A stretch of 64,000 nt of DNA from Rhizobiales bacterium Ga0077537 (GTDB taxonomy: Bacteria; Pseudomonadota; Alphaproteobacteria; Rhizobiales; Hyphomicrobiaceae), in contig LNEM01000008.1 in NCBI GenBank assembly GCA_001464955.1, positions 1-64,000 of the forward strand. The letters run 5' to 3'. The number at the start of each line of letters is the position of its first letter. Position 1 is the stretch's first letter. Of the stretch, positions 34,056 to 42,458 are shown piece by piece. The notes under the pieces are model-generated. The model was not told the DNA's origin and ran no database searches. It saw only the letters and a program-made list of their open reading frames with translations. The translations under genes and the position numbers were made by a program.

Positions 34056-35480
34056 TTGGTCGCGCTTGACGACAAGACGGGGACGACATCCGGGACGGCG
34101 GCGAGCGCGCGGACGCGGGTCAACGAGTTCGTCGGCGGCCTCGTGGGCCGGATCGCGGCCGCGATCGCCGGCATGGCGCCGACGGGTCTCTATGCACGCG
34201 CCCTCCTCATCATCATCACGCCCATCGTGCTGCTGGAGGGTGTGGTCGCGTTCAGCTTCATGGAGCGCCATTGGCAAGCCGTGACCCGCCGCCTGTCGGA
34301 AGCCACGGCCCGTGACGTGGCGGCCCTGATCGATGTCTATCAGAGCTTCCCCGGCAAGCAGAGCGAGGCCATTCTGCTCGAGATGTCGCGCGAGAGGCTC
34401 GGCCTGTCGCTGAGCATCCTGCCGCCCGGCGATCTGCCAGTGCCGCAGCCGAAGCCGTTTTTCGCCCTTCTCGACCGAACACTGTCGCGGGAACTCGACA
34501 AGCAGCTCACGCAGCCGTTCTGGATCGATACGGTCGGCCAGTCGGATCACGTCGAAATCCGGGTCAAGCTCGATACGGCGGTCCTTCGGTTCGTGGCGCG
34601 GCGCAGCCAGACCTACGCATCCAACTCGCACATCTTCCTGATGTGGATGGTGGGCACGTCGATCGTTCTGCTGACGGTCGCGATCCTGTTCCTGCGCAAC
34701 CAGATCCGCCCCATCCTGCGACTGGCGGAAGCCGCCGACGCCTTCGGCAAGGGACGGCCGGTTCCGGAGGATTTCCGGCCACGCGGCGCGCGCGAGGTGC
34801 GGCAGGCGAGCGTCGCCTTTCTCGAGATGCGTGAGCGCATCACGCAGCACGTCGACCAGCGGACGACGATGCTCGCCGGCGTCAGTCACGACCTCCGGAC
34901 CGTCCTCACGCGCCTCAGATTGCAGCTCGCCTTCCTCGGCGAGGGGGCCGAAGTGCAGGCCATGAAGGGCGACCTCAAGGAAATGCAGAGCATGCTCGAG
35001 GACTATCTCGCCTTCGCCAAGGGCGACGGCGGCGAGGTGGCCGCGCAGACTCACGTGCGCTCACTGCTCGAGGAGATCGTCGCGGAAAGCCAGCATCTCG
35101 CGGTACCGATCGAGCTCAAGATCCGGCGCCGCCGACGCGAACTCGTGCTGCCGCTCAAGCGGAATGCCATGAAGCGGGCAATCGGCAATCTGGTTTCCAA
35201 CGCGGCGCGCTACGGCGATCGCATCGTCATCCGAGCGGCGACGGAACGGGAATGGCTGCTGATCGAGGTCGACGACGATGGGCCGGGCATTCCCGAAGGG
35301 GAACGGGAGAACGTGTTCCGCCCGTTCTACCGGCTCGACAATTCCCGCAACCAGGACGAGGGCAACTCGGGTCTCGGGCTTGCGATCGCCCGCGACATCG
35401 CAAAAAGCCACGGTGGCGACGTCGTTCTCGGCGAGAGCGGGATGGGTGGGCTGCGTGCCATCATCCGCGTTCCTCTGTAG
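34056..35480 (+). CDS. EnvZ-like sensor histidine kinase
   Basis: The 474-residue protein has membrane segments at about residues 47-69 and 192-213 flanking a periplasmic sensor domain, then a HAMP region, the H-box GVSHDLRTVLTRLRLQ (His 278), and ATPase motifs NLVSNAARYG, DDGPGIPEGERENVF and GNSGLGLAIARDI. It senses an unknown envelope signal and phosphorylates the regulator upstream. The start appears to be a TTG at 34056 with GGGAGCGG before it. Confidence 0.93.
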   Translation: MVALDDKTGTTSGTAASARTRVNEFVGGLVGRIAAAIAGMAPTGLYARALLIIITPIVLLEGVVAFSFMERHWQAVTRRLSEATARDVAALIDVYQSFPGKQSEAILLEMSRERLGLSLSILPPGDLPVPQPKPFFALLDRTLSRELDKQLTQPFWIDTVGQSDHVEIRVKLDTAVLRFVARRSQTYASNSHIFLMWMVGTSIVLLTVAILFLRNQIRPILRLAEAADAFGKGRPVPEDFRPRGAREVRQASVAFLEMRERITQHVDQRTTMLAGVSHDLRTVLTRLRLQLAFLGEGAEVQAMKGDLKEMQSMLEDYLAFAKGDGGEVAAQTHVRSLLEEIVAESQHLAVPIELKIRRRRRELVLPLKRNAMKRAIGNLVSNAARYGDRIVIRAATEREWLLIEVDDDGPGIPEGERENVFRPFYRLDNSRNQDEGNSGLGLAIARDIAKSHGGDVVLGESGMGGLRAIIRVPL

Positions 35481-35489
35481 GATCACCCC

Positions 35490-35942
35490 ATGACGGCGGA
35501 CGACATCATCCGCGAGCTCGGGCTCGCGCCGCATCCTGAGGGCGGCTTCTTTCGCGAGACGTTCCGTGACGACGGAACAGCACCGGGGGCGAGAGCTGCG
35601 TCGACGGCCATCTACTTCCTGCTCCGTCGGGGCGAGGTCTCGCGATGGCACCGTGTGGACGCCAGCGAGGTCTGGCACTGGTATTCCGGGGCGCCCCTGG
35701 AGCTGGCGCTCGCACCTCACGCGAGCACGCGGCCGCAAACCGTGCGACTGGGGAGCGACCTCCTGGCCGGCGAGCGGCCGCAGGCCGTGGCGCCTGCCGG
35801 CTGGTGGCAGCAGTCGCGCTCGCTCGGCGCCTGGACACTGGTCGGCTGTACGGTCGCGCCGGGATTCTCGTTCGACGGGTTCGAGATGGCCGCCCCGGGG
35901 TTCGAGCCTGGAGCCGGAACGGGCGACGGCCGCGCGTCCTGA
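35490..35942 (+). CDS. DUF985/cupin_5 family protein
   Basis: The 150-residue protein matches the cupin_5 pattern throughout: GLAPHPEGGFFRETFRD, TAIYFLLRRGEVSRWHRVDASEVWHWYSGAPLEL, GWWQQSRSLGAWTLVGCTVAPGF, and FDGFEMA near the end. The family has a cupin fold; its activity is unknown. It starts nine bases after the kinase stop, so it is probably in the same operon. Confidence 0.85.
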   Translation: MTADDIIRELGLAPHPEGGFFRETFRDDGTAPGARAASTAIYFLLRRGEVSRWHRVDASEVWHWYSGAPLELALAPHASTRPQTVRLGSDLLAGERPQAVAPAGWWQQSRSLGAWTLVGCTVAPGFSFDGFEMAAPGFEPGAGTGDGRAS

Positions 35943-36665
35943 TCAGCGCAGGACCTGGTGCTCCGGCACGTGGAGGTCGCCGACCGGTCGCGACAGCCCG
36001 AGAACGGCGACGACGCGCCCTTTGACATCTCGAACCGGGTCAATGGTGACCGAGTAGACCTTCGATTGATCGCGACCCGGGTGAGTAGCGTAGAAGCTCA
36101 GTCGCTCGCCGCCGAGCCCCCGCGTGAACAGCGAACGCGATACGCGCTCGAAATAGCCGTGTCCGACGACCATCGAACTCGGCGTGCCGACCAGGCTCAT
36201 CGGGTCGCGGGCGTGAAAGCGGCCATTCGCCTGATTGGTGTAGACGTAGCGAAAGTCTCGATCGAAAGCGGCAACGCGGTCAGCGAGCATGTCCAAGCCG
36301 CGAAACGCGTCCGGCCCGAGCGTGTCGGCGATCTCGACGCCGGCGGCAGGTGCGGCGCCATCGTTCTGCGATTTCCGGTCGAGGCTGGCTTCGACGTGGC
36401 CGATCTGTACCCTCGCGGCACTGCGAAGGACTTCGAGGACTTCCGGATCGCTCGCGAACCGCTCCACATGATCGAGGAAGAAGCGAAGCTGGCGCAGCGA
36501 AACGCGAGGATCACTGGTCACCTCGGTGACGATCCTCATGAAGACGTCGTCGCGCTCCTCGGTCAGCCCGGCGACATCGGCTGCCGTCAGGCGCGAACGA
36601 TAGGACGTGAGGGCGTTTTCGAGATAGGCGAGGACTTCGAGGCGTTGACGTAGCTGTACCGGCAT
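35943..36665 (-). CDS. PAS-domain protein
   Basis: The 240-residue protein has an N-terminal helical half and a PAS fold at about residues 118-225 (LADRVAAFDRDFRYVYTNQANGRFH, VYSVTIDPVRDVKGRVVAVLGLSRPVGD). No kinase, cyclase or DNA-binding domain is attached, so it may be a sensor that works through a partner. The track extends the frame to 36878; the ATG at 36665 is the first convincing start, with only a weak ribosome site. It is convergent with the DUF985 gene, with no gap. Confidence 0.65.
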   Translation of the reverse strand: MPVQLRQRLEVLAYLENALTSYRSRLTAADVAGLTEERDDVFMRIVTEVTSDPRVSLRQLRFFLDHVERFASDPEVLEVLRSAARVQIGHVEASLDRKSQNDGAAPAAGVEIADTLGPDAFRGLDMLADRVAAFDRDFRYVYTNQANGRFHARDPMSLVGTPSSMVVGHGYFERVSRSLFTRGLGGERLSFYATHPGRDQSKVYSVTIDPVRDVKGRVVAVLGLSRPVGDLHVPEHQVLR

Positions 36666-37059
36666 CGTTCGAACCGAGGATTTCGGGCTGCAACCAAGCT
36701 CAGCGCGTCGATCCGGGTCAGACGGTCCGCGTACCCAGCCTGCCACTTCGCATCGGCGAGGCATGCCTGCACCGGCATTCGAAGCAGCTGTCAAATGAGT
36801 ATCACATTCCCCCCAGCGCCGCCTGCGCCCGAGCGACGCTCCCGCGTTCGGCCTGGGCACGTGAGGTCTCGTCGGCACGCGGTCGATCGATGTGGTCGTC
36901 CGGCATCAGTTGCAGGTCCCTCCGTCCAGGCCAGGCGATGGAACCGGGGATAGCCCGTGCTGGATGGGTCGCCTCGGCTTGAACCCCCTTTGCGACTCAG
37001 AGAACAGTCCCTCGACGGCGCGATTCGTCGCCGACTGGGGCAGTACGGGGGCAGTTGCA
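36666..37059. other. intergenic stretch between the PAS gene and the NYN gene
   Basis: No supported gene is seen. The frames running through it are extensions of the flanking genes or Arg/Pro-rich shadows. It must carry divergent promoters. Confidence 0.4.
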
Positions 37060-38874
37060 ATGAAGCGGGAACAGTCCGGTCCGTTCTTGAGCGCGGTGTT
37101 CGTCGACTACGACAACATCTACATGTCGCTCAAGCGCAAGAGCGAAGAGGCTGCAAAGCGCTTCGCCAAGGATGCGATGAGCTGGCTGAAGCAGATCGAG
37201 ACCGGCTCTCTCATCACCCCGACGAACGGCCAGTCGCCCAACGTGCCGCGGCGAATCGTGATGAACCGCTGCTACGGCAATCCCGTGCCGCGGCGCAACA
37301 CGTCCGACAACTCGACCGACATGAGTTCGTTCCCGTTCATCCGGCACCACTTCCTGCGCGCCGGCTTCGAGGTGGTCGACTGCCCGCCCCTCACGGCGCA
37401 GCTTAAGAACTCGTCGGATATCCGGATGGTCATGGATCTGCGCGACTATCTGGACCACCAGACCTACTTCGACGAGTTCATCATCCTGTCGGGCGACGCG
37501 GACTTCACCCCGGTCCTGCACCGCCTTCGCGCCCACGCACGTCGGACCGTCATCTATGCGACCGACTACACGGCCGCGCCGTACACGGCGATCAGCGACG
37601 GCGAAGTGCGCGAGGCCGACCTCATTTCACTGCTCATCGATGGCCGGATCGCCGACGAGGGAGCGCCGGCCGAGATCGCGCCGCCGGCTCCGGCCGTGTC
37701 GCTCGAGCAGACGCGCCGTGCGATCCTCGACGAGGTGGCGCAGGCCGTCAGAACCGCAAACGCGCCTGTGCCGCTCGAGGTCCTCGCCGACCGCGCGGTG
37801 CGCGCCATCGGTCACGACCGCACCATCGGCACGCAGTGGGGGGGAGCAGGCGGCTTCCGCGAATTGCTGTCGCAGGGACTGCCCTCCGGGCTTCGCCTTT
37901 CCGGCGAGCCGCCGTACGTCGTGATCGACACCCAGCGTCACATTTCGCAGCAGCCGCAGCGGATCGAAGCACAGCCGCTGCCGCCGTCGCTCGACATCGG
38001 TGACGTTCGTCCCGAGCGGCCGAACTTCAACGTCGGCATGGACATCGGCATCGAGGCCCGGGACCATCGTACCTTCATGTCGCAGCCGATCGGCCGACAG
38101 ATCGAGCCCCCGGCCGCGACCCAAGCCGCCGCGACCGGAGGCTATGCGGCCGCGGAGCAGCCGAGGCGTCGCATTCTTTCCGAGCCGCAGACCTACCAGC
38201 AGCAGCCCCAGCAGGCGCCGCCGGCGAAGATCGAGGCGCCCGTTCAGCCGGCACCGGTTCAGCAGGTTGGGGGGCCGAGCATCCAGAGTTCCATCGCGCG
38301 CATCCACGAGGCCTGCAAGGCGCCGCCGCTGGCGCCGCCGGAGTACAGGATGCTATTCGAGCTGATCGCTCAGGAGATCAACGACAACGGCCTCATCGGT
38401 GCGCAGACGATCCAGAACATCGTGCAACGCTCGCACGACCGCGGCATCGATGTGCGGCGTGACGACGTGCGCTTCATCCTCGAAGTCGTCAGCGAGGCCG
38501 ATCCCTGGTTCGAGCAAGGCGCTTCAGCGACGCTCTTCGCCGGCCGGTTCCGCAACTTCGTCGTGGCGCGCTGCCGGGCGCAGGGCCTGACGCTCTCGGC
38601 GGACGAACTGGATCTCGTGGAGGCCTGGTTCGCCGGCAGCGGCCTCCCGACCGCGAGCGTGCGGCACACCCCACCGGCCCCGACATTCGCGGCCGCTCCG
38701 CCGACCCGGCAGCAGCCGGCCCTCGCGACCGAAGGCGGGTACTGGGGCAACGTGGACGAGACCCGGACGCAGCACGCGGGCGATGGCCGGAGCCGCCCAG
38801 CTGCGGCGCAGGACGTCGCCGAAATGACGGGTGACGATTTCCCGCGGATCGTACGGACACGACTGCGCGGCTGA
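37060..38874 (+). CDS. NYN-domain nuclease-like protein with LOTUS-type domains
   Basis: The 604-residue protein begins with a NYN (PIN-like) domain: AVFVDYDNIYMSLKRK, MVMDLRDYLDHQTYFDEFIILSGDADFTPVL and YAISDGEVREADLISL-type sequence, with several acidic residues suited to metal binding. A helical domain at about residues 215-290 (TRRAILDEVAQAVRTANAPV) looks like a LOTUS/OST-HTH unit, then comes a Pro/Gln-rich linker and a second helical domain (about 405-520). NYN proteins act on RNA. The ATG at 37060 follows GGGG; the longer track frame is not supported. It is a single gene ending in a strong terminator. Confidence 0.8.
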   Translation: MKREQSGPFLSAVFVDYDNIYMSLKRKSEEAAKRFAKDAMSWLKQIETGSLITPTNGQSPNVPRRIVMNRCYGNPVPRRNTSDNSTDMSSFPFIRHHFLRAGFEVVDCPPLTAQLKNSSDIRMVMDLRDYLDHQTYFDEFIILSGDADFTPVLHRLRAHARRTVIYATDYTAAPYTAISDGEVREADLISLLIDGRIADEGAPAEIAPPAPAVSLEQTRRAILDEVAQAVRTANAPVPLEVLADRAVRAIGHDRTIGTQWGGAGGFRELLSQGLPSGLRLSGEPPYVVIDTQRHISQQPQRIEAQPLPPSLDIGDVRPERPNFNVGMDIGIEARDHRTFMSQPIGRQIEPPAATQAAATGGYAAAEQPRRRILSEPQTYQQQPQQAPPAKIEAPVQPAPVQQVGGPSIQSSIARIHEACKAPPLAPPEYRMLFELIAQEINDNGLIGAQTIQNIVQRSHDRGIDVRRDDVRFILEVVSEADPWFEQGASATLFAGRFRNFVVARCRAQGLTLSADELDLVEAWFAGSGLPTASVRHTPPAPTFAAAPPTRQQPALATEGGYWGNVDETRTQHAGDGRSRPAAAQDVAEMTGDDFPRIVRTRLRG

Positions 38875-38900
38875 TCCGACGCCCGATGCCCGAAGATTTG

Positions 38901-38938
38901 CGAGCGGCCCGGTGGATCCTGGATCCCCGGGCCGCTCG
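38901..38938. terminator. terminator between convergent NYN and phosphomannomutase genes
   Basis: CGAGCGGCCCGG pairs perfectly with CCGGGCCGCTCG over 12 bp with a 14-base loop. It lies between two convergent genes and could act on both strands. Confidence 0.6.
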
Positions 38939-39018
38939 GCGTTCGGCTTCAGTGATTCGGGATCATCGAGGCGCGCGAGAGCTTCGCGACATTGGCGATC
39001 CCGACCGCCGGGCCAGTG

Positions 39019-40524
39019 TCAGATCTTCTGATTGTAGGCTCCGACCTCGGGGCACTCGGAAAGGCGGGCGTCGATATCGGCAAAAATCGCGCGCATGTTC
39101 GCCTCGCTGACCGGGCTCTCGACCACGATCACAAGCTCCGGCTTGTTCGACGACGCCCGGACGAGCCCCCAGGTGCCATCCGCCAGGGTGACGCGCACGC
39201 CGTTGACGGTGACGAGGTCGCGGATCGACTGGCCGGCGATCTTCTCGCCTTTCGCCTCGGCCGCCTTGAACTGCGCGACGATGCGCTCGACGACGCCGTA
39301 CTTCTTCTCGTCGTCGCAGTGCGGCGACATGGTGGGCGACTGCCAGGTCTTCGGGAGATCGCGGCAGAGATCGGCCATGGTGCGGCCGGGGCTTCGATCG
39401 AGCATGTCGCAGACGGCGAGGGCTGCGACGAGGCCGTCGTCATAGCCGCGGCCGAGCGGCGGCTGGAAGAAGAAATGGCCCGACTTCTCGAAGCCGACGA
39501 GCGCCTTCTGCTCGAAAGTGTAGCGCTTCATGTAGGAGTGGCCGGTCTTCCAGTAGAGCGCCTTGGCGCCGTTGGCGATCAGGACCGGGTCGGTGACGAA
39601 GAGCCCCGTCGACTTGACGTCGGCGACGAACGTCGCGCCCGGATGCAGCGCCGAGATATCGCGGGCGAGCATGACGCCGACCTTGTCGGCGAAGATCTCG
39701 TGCCCCTCGTTGTCGACGACGCCGCAGCGGTCGCCGTCACCGTCGAAGCCCAGGCCGACGTCGGCCTTGTGCTCGAGGACTGCTGCGCTGATGGCGTGCA
39801 GCATCTTCATGTCTTCGGGGTTCGGGTTGTAGCGGGGGAACGAGTGATCCAGCGTGCAATCGAGCGGGATCACCTCGCAGCCGATCGCCTCGAGAACCTG
39901 CGGCGCGAAGGCGCCGGCCGTTCCGTTGCCGCAGGCGGCGACCACCTTGAGACGCCGCTTCAGTTTCGGGCGCGCCGAGAGGTCGGCCATGTAGCGTTCT
40001 GGAATATCGGGAACATGAATGTATCGGCCACCGTCCCGGGTTTCGAACGCGCCCGACAACACGATCGACTTCAGCTCGGACATGTCGTCCGGGCCGAACG
40101 TCAACGGACGGGCGAGGCCCATCTTGATGCCGGTCCAGCCGTTGTCGTTGTGGCTCGCGGTGACCATGGCGACGCACGGCACGTCGAGCGCGAACTGCGC
40201 GTAGTAGGCCATCGGCGAGAGCGCGAGCCCGATGTCGTGCACCTCGGCGCCGCCGGCCAGCAGCCCGGTCATCAGGGCCTGCTTGACGGAGGCCGAGTAC
40301 CAGCGAAAGTCGTGGCCGACCACGAAGCGCGGCGCCACGCCACGACGATGCACCAGAGTCGCCAGACCGAGGCCGATGGCGTTGAGGCCCATCAGGTTGA
40401 TCTCGCCCGGGAACAGCCAGCGGGCATCGTATTCGCGAAAGCCCGTCGGCTTGACGAGCGGGAGGCGCTCGAAGTCGGCGGTGTTCGGCTTCAAGTCGGC
40501 GCGTGGCTTGGGCAGCATGAACAT
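39019..40524 (-). CDS. phosphomannomutase/phosphoglucomutase
   Basis: The 501-residue protein has the alpha-D-phosphohexomutase motifs: the phosphoserine loop VTASHNDNGWTGIKMG, the metal loop GFDGDGDRCGVVD, the sugar-binding GFEKSGHFFFQP and the phosphate-binding VRASSNKPELVIVVE. It interconverts hexose 1- and 6-phosphates and so feeds GDP-mannose or UDP-glucose pathways, including surface polysaccharide. Single genes of this kind are named manB, algC or pgmG; I leave the symbol open. Confidence 0.93.
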   Translation of the reverse strand: MFMLPKPRADLKPNTADFERLPLVKPTGFREYDARWLFPGEINLMGLNAIGLGLATLVHRRGVAPRFVVGHDFRWYSASVKQALMTGLLAGGAEVHDIGLALSPMAYYAQFALDVPCVAMVTASHNDNGWTGIKMGLARPLTFGPDDMSELKSIVLSGAFETRDGGRYIHVPDIPERYMADLSARPKLKRRLKVVAACGNGTAGAFAPQVLEAIGCEVIPLDCTLDHSFPRYNPNPEDMKMLHAISAAVLEHKADVGLGFDGDGDRCGVVDNEGHEIFADKVGVMLARDISALHPGATFVADVKSTGLFVTDPVLIANGAKALYWKTGHSYMKRYTFEQKALVGFEKSGHFFFQPPLGRGYDDGLVAALAVCDMLDRSPGRTMADLCRDLPKTWQSPTMSPHCDDEKKYGVVERIVAQFKAAEAKGEKIAGQSIRDLVTVNGVRVTLADGTWGLVRASSNKPELVIVVESPVSEANMRAIFADIDARLSECPEVGAYNQKI

Positions 40525-40647
40525 CCCCGTGGGTCGGTCGGATCTGGCCCGATCGCTATCGCAAATCGTGGATCGGGTCGAGCGATCTGCGTTGACATGG
40601 CTTCCGGGCGAGAGTTCGGCCGATTGGCGGCGGCGGCGCAGAAACGC

Positions 40648-41301
40648 CTATTGCTCGAGGACGAGGCGCCCGCCGGTCATTTCCATCCGGAGCTTGCCGA
40701 GGAACGACATCCCGAGGAGCGTGGTCCCGAGGCGGCCCGGCTGACTGACGGCCGCCTCGACATTGCGCACGCTGACGTTGCCGATGCGGACCTCGTCGAG
40801 GACGACGCGGGCGAAACGGGCCTGCCCGTTGGCGGTGTTGGAGACGTAGCGGAAATCCTCGGGGCGGACGCTGAAGCCGATGGAGGTCGCGTCCTCGTAG
40901 CTCAGGGCGACCAGCGTGGCGCCGGTATCGACGAGGACGGAGATCGTGCGTCCGTTGACAGCGGCATCGGCGTGGAAGTGGCCGCCGGAGCCGCGGTAGA
41001 GCTCGACCGAGGTCTTGAAGAGGGGATCCTCCGGACGATTCGCGCTGCGTCTGCCAGCCGGCTGGCGCTGCAACCGGCGCTGCTCCAGCGCGGCTTCCCG
41101 TTGCTGGTCCTCGATGGCGGCGCGTTCGCGCTCGTAGGCGTCGCTATCGCGTGCCACGACCCCGAAATCCTCGGGTGACAGACGCAGCCCCAGCTCCGTC
41201 CGGATGGCGTCCTGATTGACGAGCACCACGGCGATCACGCCGAGCCCGATCACCCAGCTGCCGGCCGATTTCAGAAGATTCTGGACGCCTGACGACATCA
41301 T
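40648..41301 (-). CDS. membrane-anchored clan AA aspartic protease (TIGR02281 type)
   Basis: The 217-residue protein has one N-terminal membrane segment (SWVIGLGVIAVVLVNQ), a charged linker, and a retropepsin-like domain with the catalytic motif ISVLVDTGATLVALS and a closing GTTLLGMSFLGKL. Such proteins act as single-domain aspartic proteases, probably as dimers on the periplasmic side. It sits next to a second protein of the same type, so the two may have arisen by duplication. Confidence 0.85.
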   Translation of the reverse strand: MMSSGVQNLLKSAGSWVIGLGVIAVVLVNQDAIRTELGLRLSPEDFGVVARDSDAYERERAAIEDQQREAALEQRRLQRQPAGRRSANRPEDPLFKTSVELYRGSGGHFHADAAVNGRTISVLVDTGATLVALSYEDATSIGFSVRPEDFRYVSNTANGQARFARVVLDEVRIGNVSVRNVEAAVSQPGRLGTTLLGMSFLGKLRMEMTGGRLVLEQ

Positions 41302-41345
41302 CGCACCGACCTATCGTACCCAGGCCGGTCACGGGCAAAGCGTTC

Positions 41346-42086
41346 TCAGTTCCGGAACGTGAGGAACTCGCCGGCGAATTCATAAGACCGCAACCGGCTT
41401 AAGAAACTCATACCCAGGAGGCTCTCCTTGAGGACGCCGGGCTGGGCGACCAGGGCATCCACGTTGCGGAGCACGATGTTGCCGATGGCGACCTCGCTCA
41501 GCTTGGCGTGGGCGGCATAGGCCAGGCCGTTCGCCGTCTGGACGGGCACGGAATACTTCAGGCGCTTGAGGTCGACACCAAGGAGTTTGGCGTCCTGCTG
41601 GCGGAGAACGATGGTCGAGGCGCCGGTATCGACCAGCATGGGCACCGCGGCGCCGTCGATGCTGACACGGGCCACGAAATGGCCATCGCCGCGCTTGCGA
41701 ATGCGGACGGCCCGCTCGCCGGTCTGGCGCTGTTCGACGCCGAGGGAGGTTCCGGGCGGCGACAGCTCGCCCGCGATGCGGAAGGCGATCTGGCCGAGTT
41801 CCTCGCGATAGCTGTAACCGGCGACCAGAATGAGCCCGATCGCGGACCACGAGACGACGTCGCGAATCGCGCCGCCCACCCGGCCGCGGTAGGCGCCGAA
41901 AAGGGACGGCACAACGATGACGAGAAGCGCCAGGGCGGCCAGAAGCGCCGCCAGCTCGTGCATGTCGCCCCTCGCGAGGCCGTCGGGACCTGCGACCCAA
42001 TTGGACAACAGCGCCCATTCCGGACCGGACAGGAGGTAGGCGGCCACGCCACCCACGACGATCAACCCCAGCAACAGGCGCATCAT
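41346..42086 (-). CDS. membrane aspartic protease (TIGR02281 type), paralogue
   Basis: The 246-residue protein has three hydrophobic N-terminal segments (LLLGLIVVGGVAAYLL; ALLAALALLVIVVPSLF; AIGLILVAGYSY) and a clan AA protease domain with VPMLVDTGASTIVLR and a closing KESLLGMSFLSRL. The downstream neighbour shares the same domain but has only one membrane segment. The ATG overlaps the stop of the DUF1289 gene upstream, indicating translational coupling. Confidence 0.85.
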   Translation of the reverse strand: MMRLLLGLIVVGGVAAYLLSGPEWALLSNWVAGPDGLARGDMHELAALLAALALLVIVVPSLFGAYRGRVGGAIRDVVSWSAIGLILVAGYSYREELGQIAFRIAGELSPPGTSLGVEQRQTGERAVRIRKRGDGHFVARVSIDGAAVPMLVDTGASTIVLRQQDAKLLGVDLKRLKYSVPVQTANGLAYAAHAKLSEVAIGNIVLRNVDALVAQPGVLKESLLGMSFLSRLRSYEFAGEFLTFRN

Positions 42087-42265
42087 CCTATGCTCCTCTC
42101 CCGGCGCATCCGGCGGGACGGCAACGCATCCATGATCTGACGGCGCGCTTCGGGAACCAGACGGATCCAGCCGGCGATTTCGTCACGGCTTCGCAGGCAG
42201 CCGGTGCAGAGCCCGGAGCGCTCGTCGATGACGCAAATGCCGACACAGGGCGTTTCAATGCCCAT
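42083..42265 (-). CDS. DUF1289 family small Cys-rich protein
   Basis: The 60-residue protein carries the family pattern TPCVGICVIDERSGLCTGCLRSRDEIAGW, with four cysteines fit for a metal or cluster. Function is unknown. The ATG at 42265 has GAGGA immediately upstream and gives the usual short length; the track extends too far. It overlaps the aspartic protease gene by four bases. Confidence 0.85.
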   Translation of the reverse strand: MGIETPCVGICVIDERSGLCTGCLRSRDEIAGWIRLVPEARRQIMDALPSRRMRRERSIG

Positions 42266-42458
42266 TCCTCGCCCTTCCTGTCGTCGTCGCGGGCTTTTGG
42301 CCCCGACGGGACGACGCGCTTTCGCGAACCACCATGCACCTATCGCGCCAACCGAGCAGTAAACGCGGCATGGGAGCATAATTTAGGCGCTCGCCCGCCG
42401 TTCAACAATCGTTGCAGGTGAAAGGCTCGCAAGGTGCGCTGCAGCTGGCGCAACGGTC

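Noticed and set aside
32847-35054. 735-residue minus-strand ORF
   Set aside because: Antisense of the MarR, response regulator and kinase genes.
36791-37060. 89-residue minus-strand ORF upstream of the NYN gene
   Set aside because: Arg/Pro/Ser/Gly-rich without a ribosome site; shadow-like.
38992-41178. 728-residue plus-strand ORF
   Set aside because: Antisense of phosphomannomutase and an aspartic protease; those genes have clear motifs.
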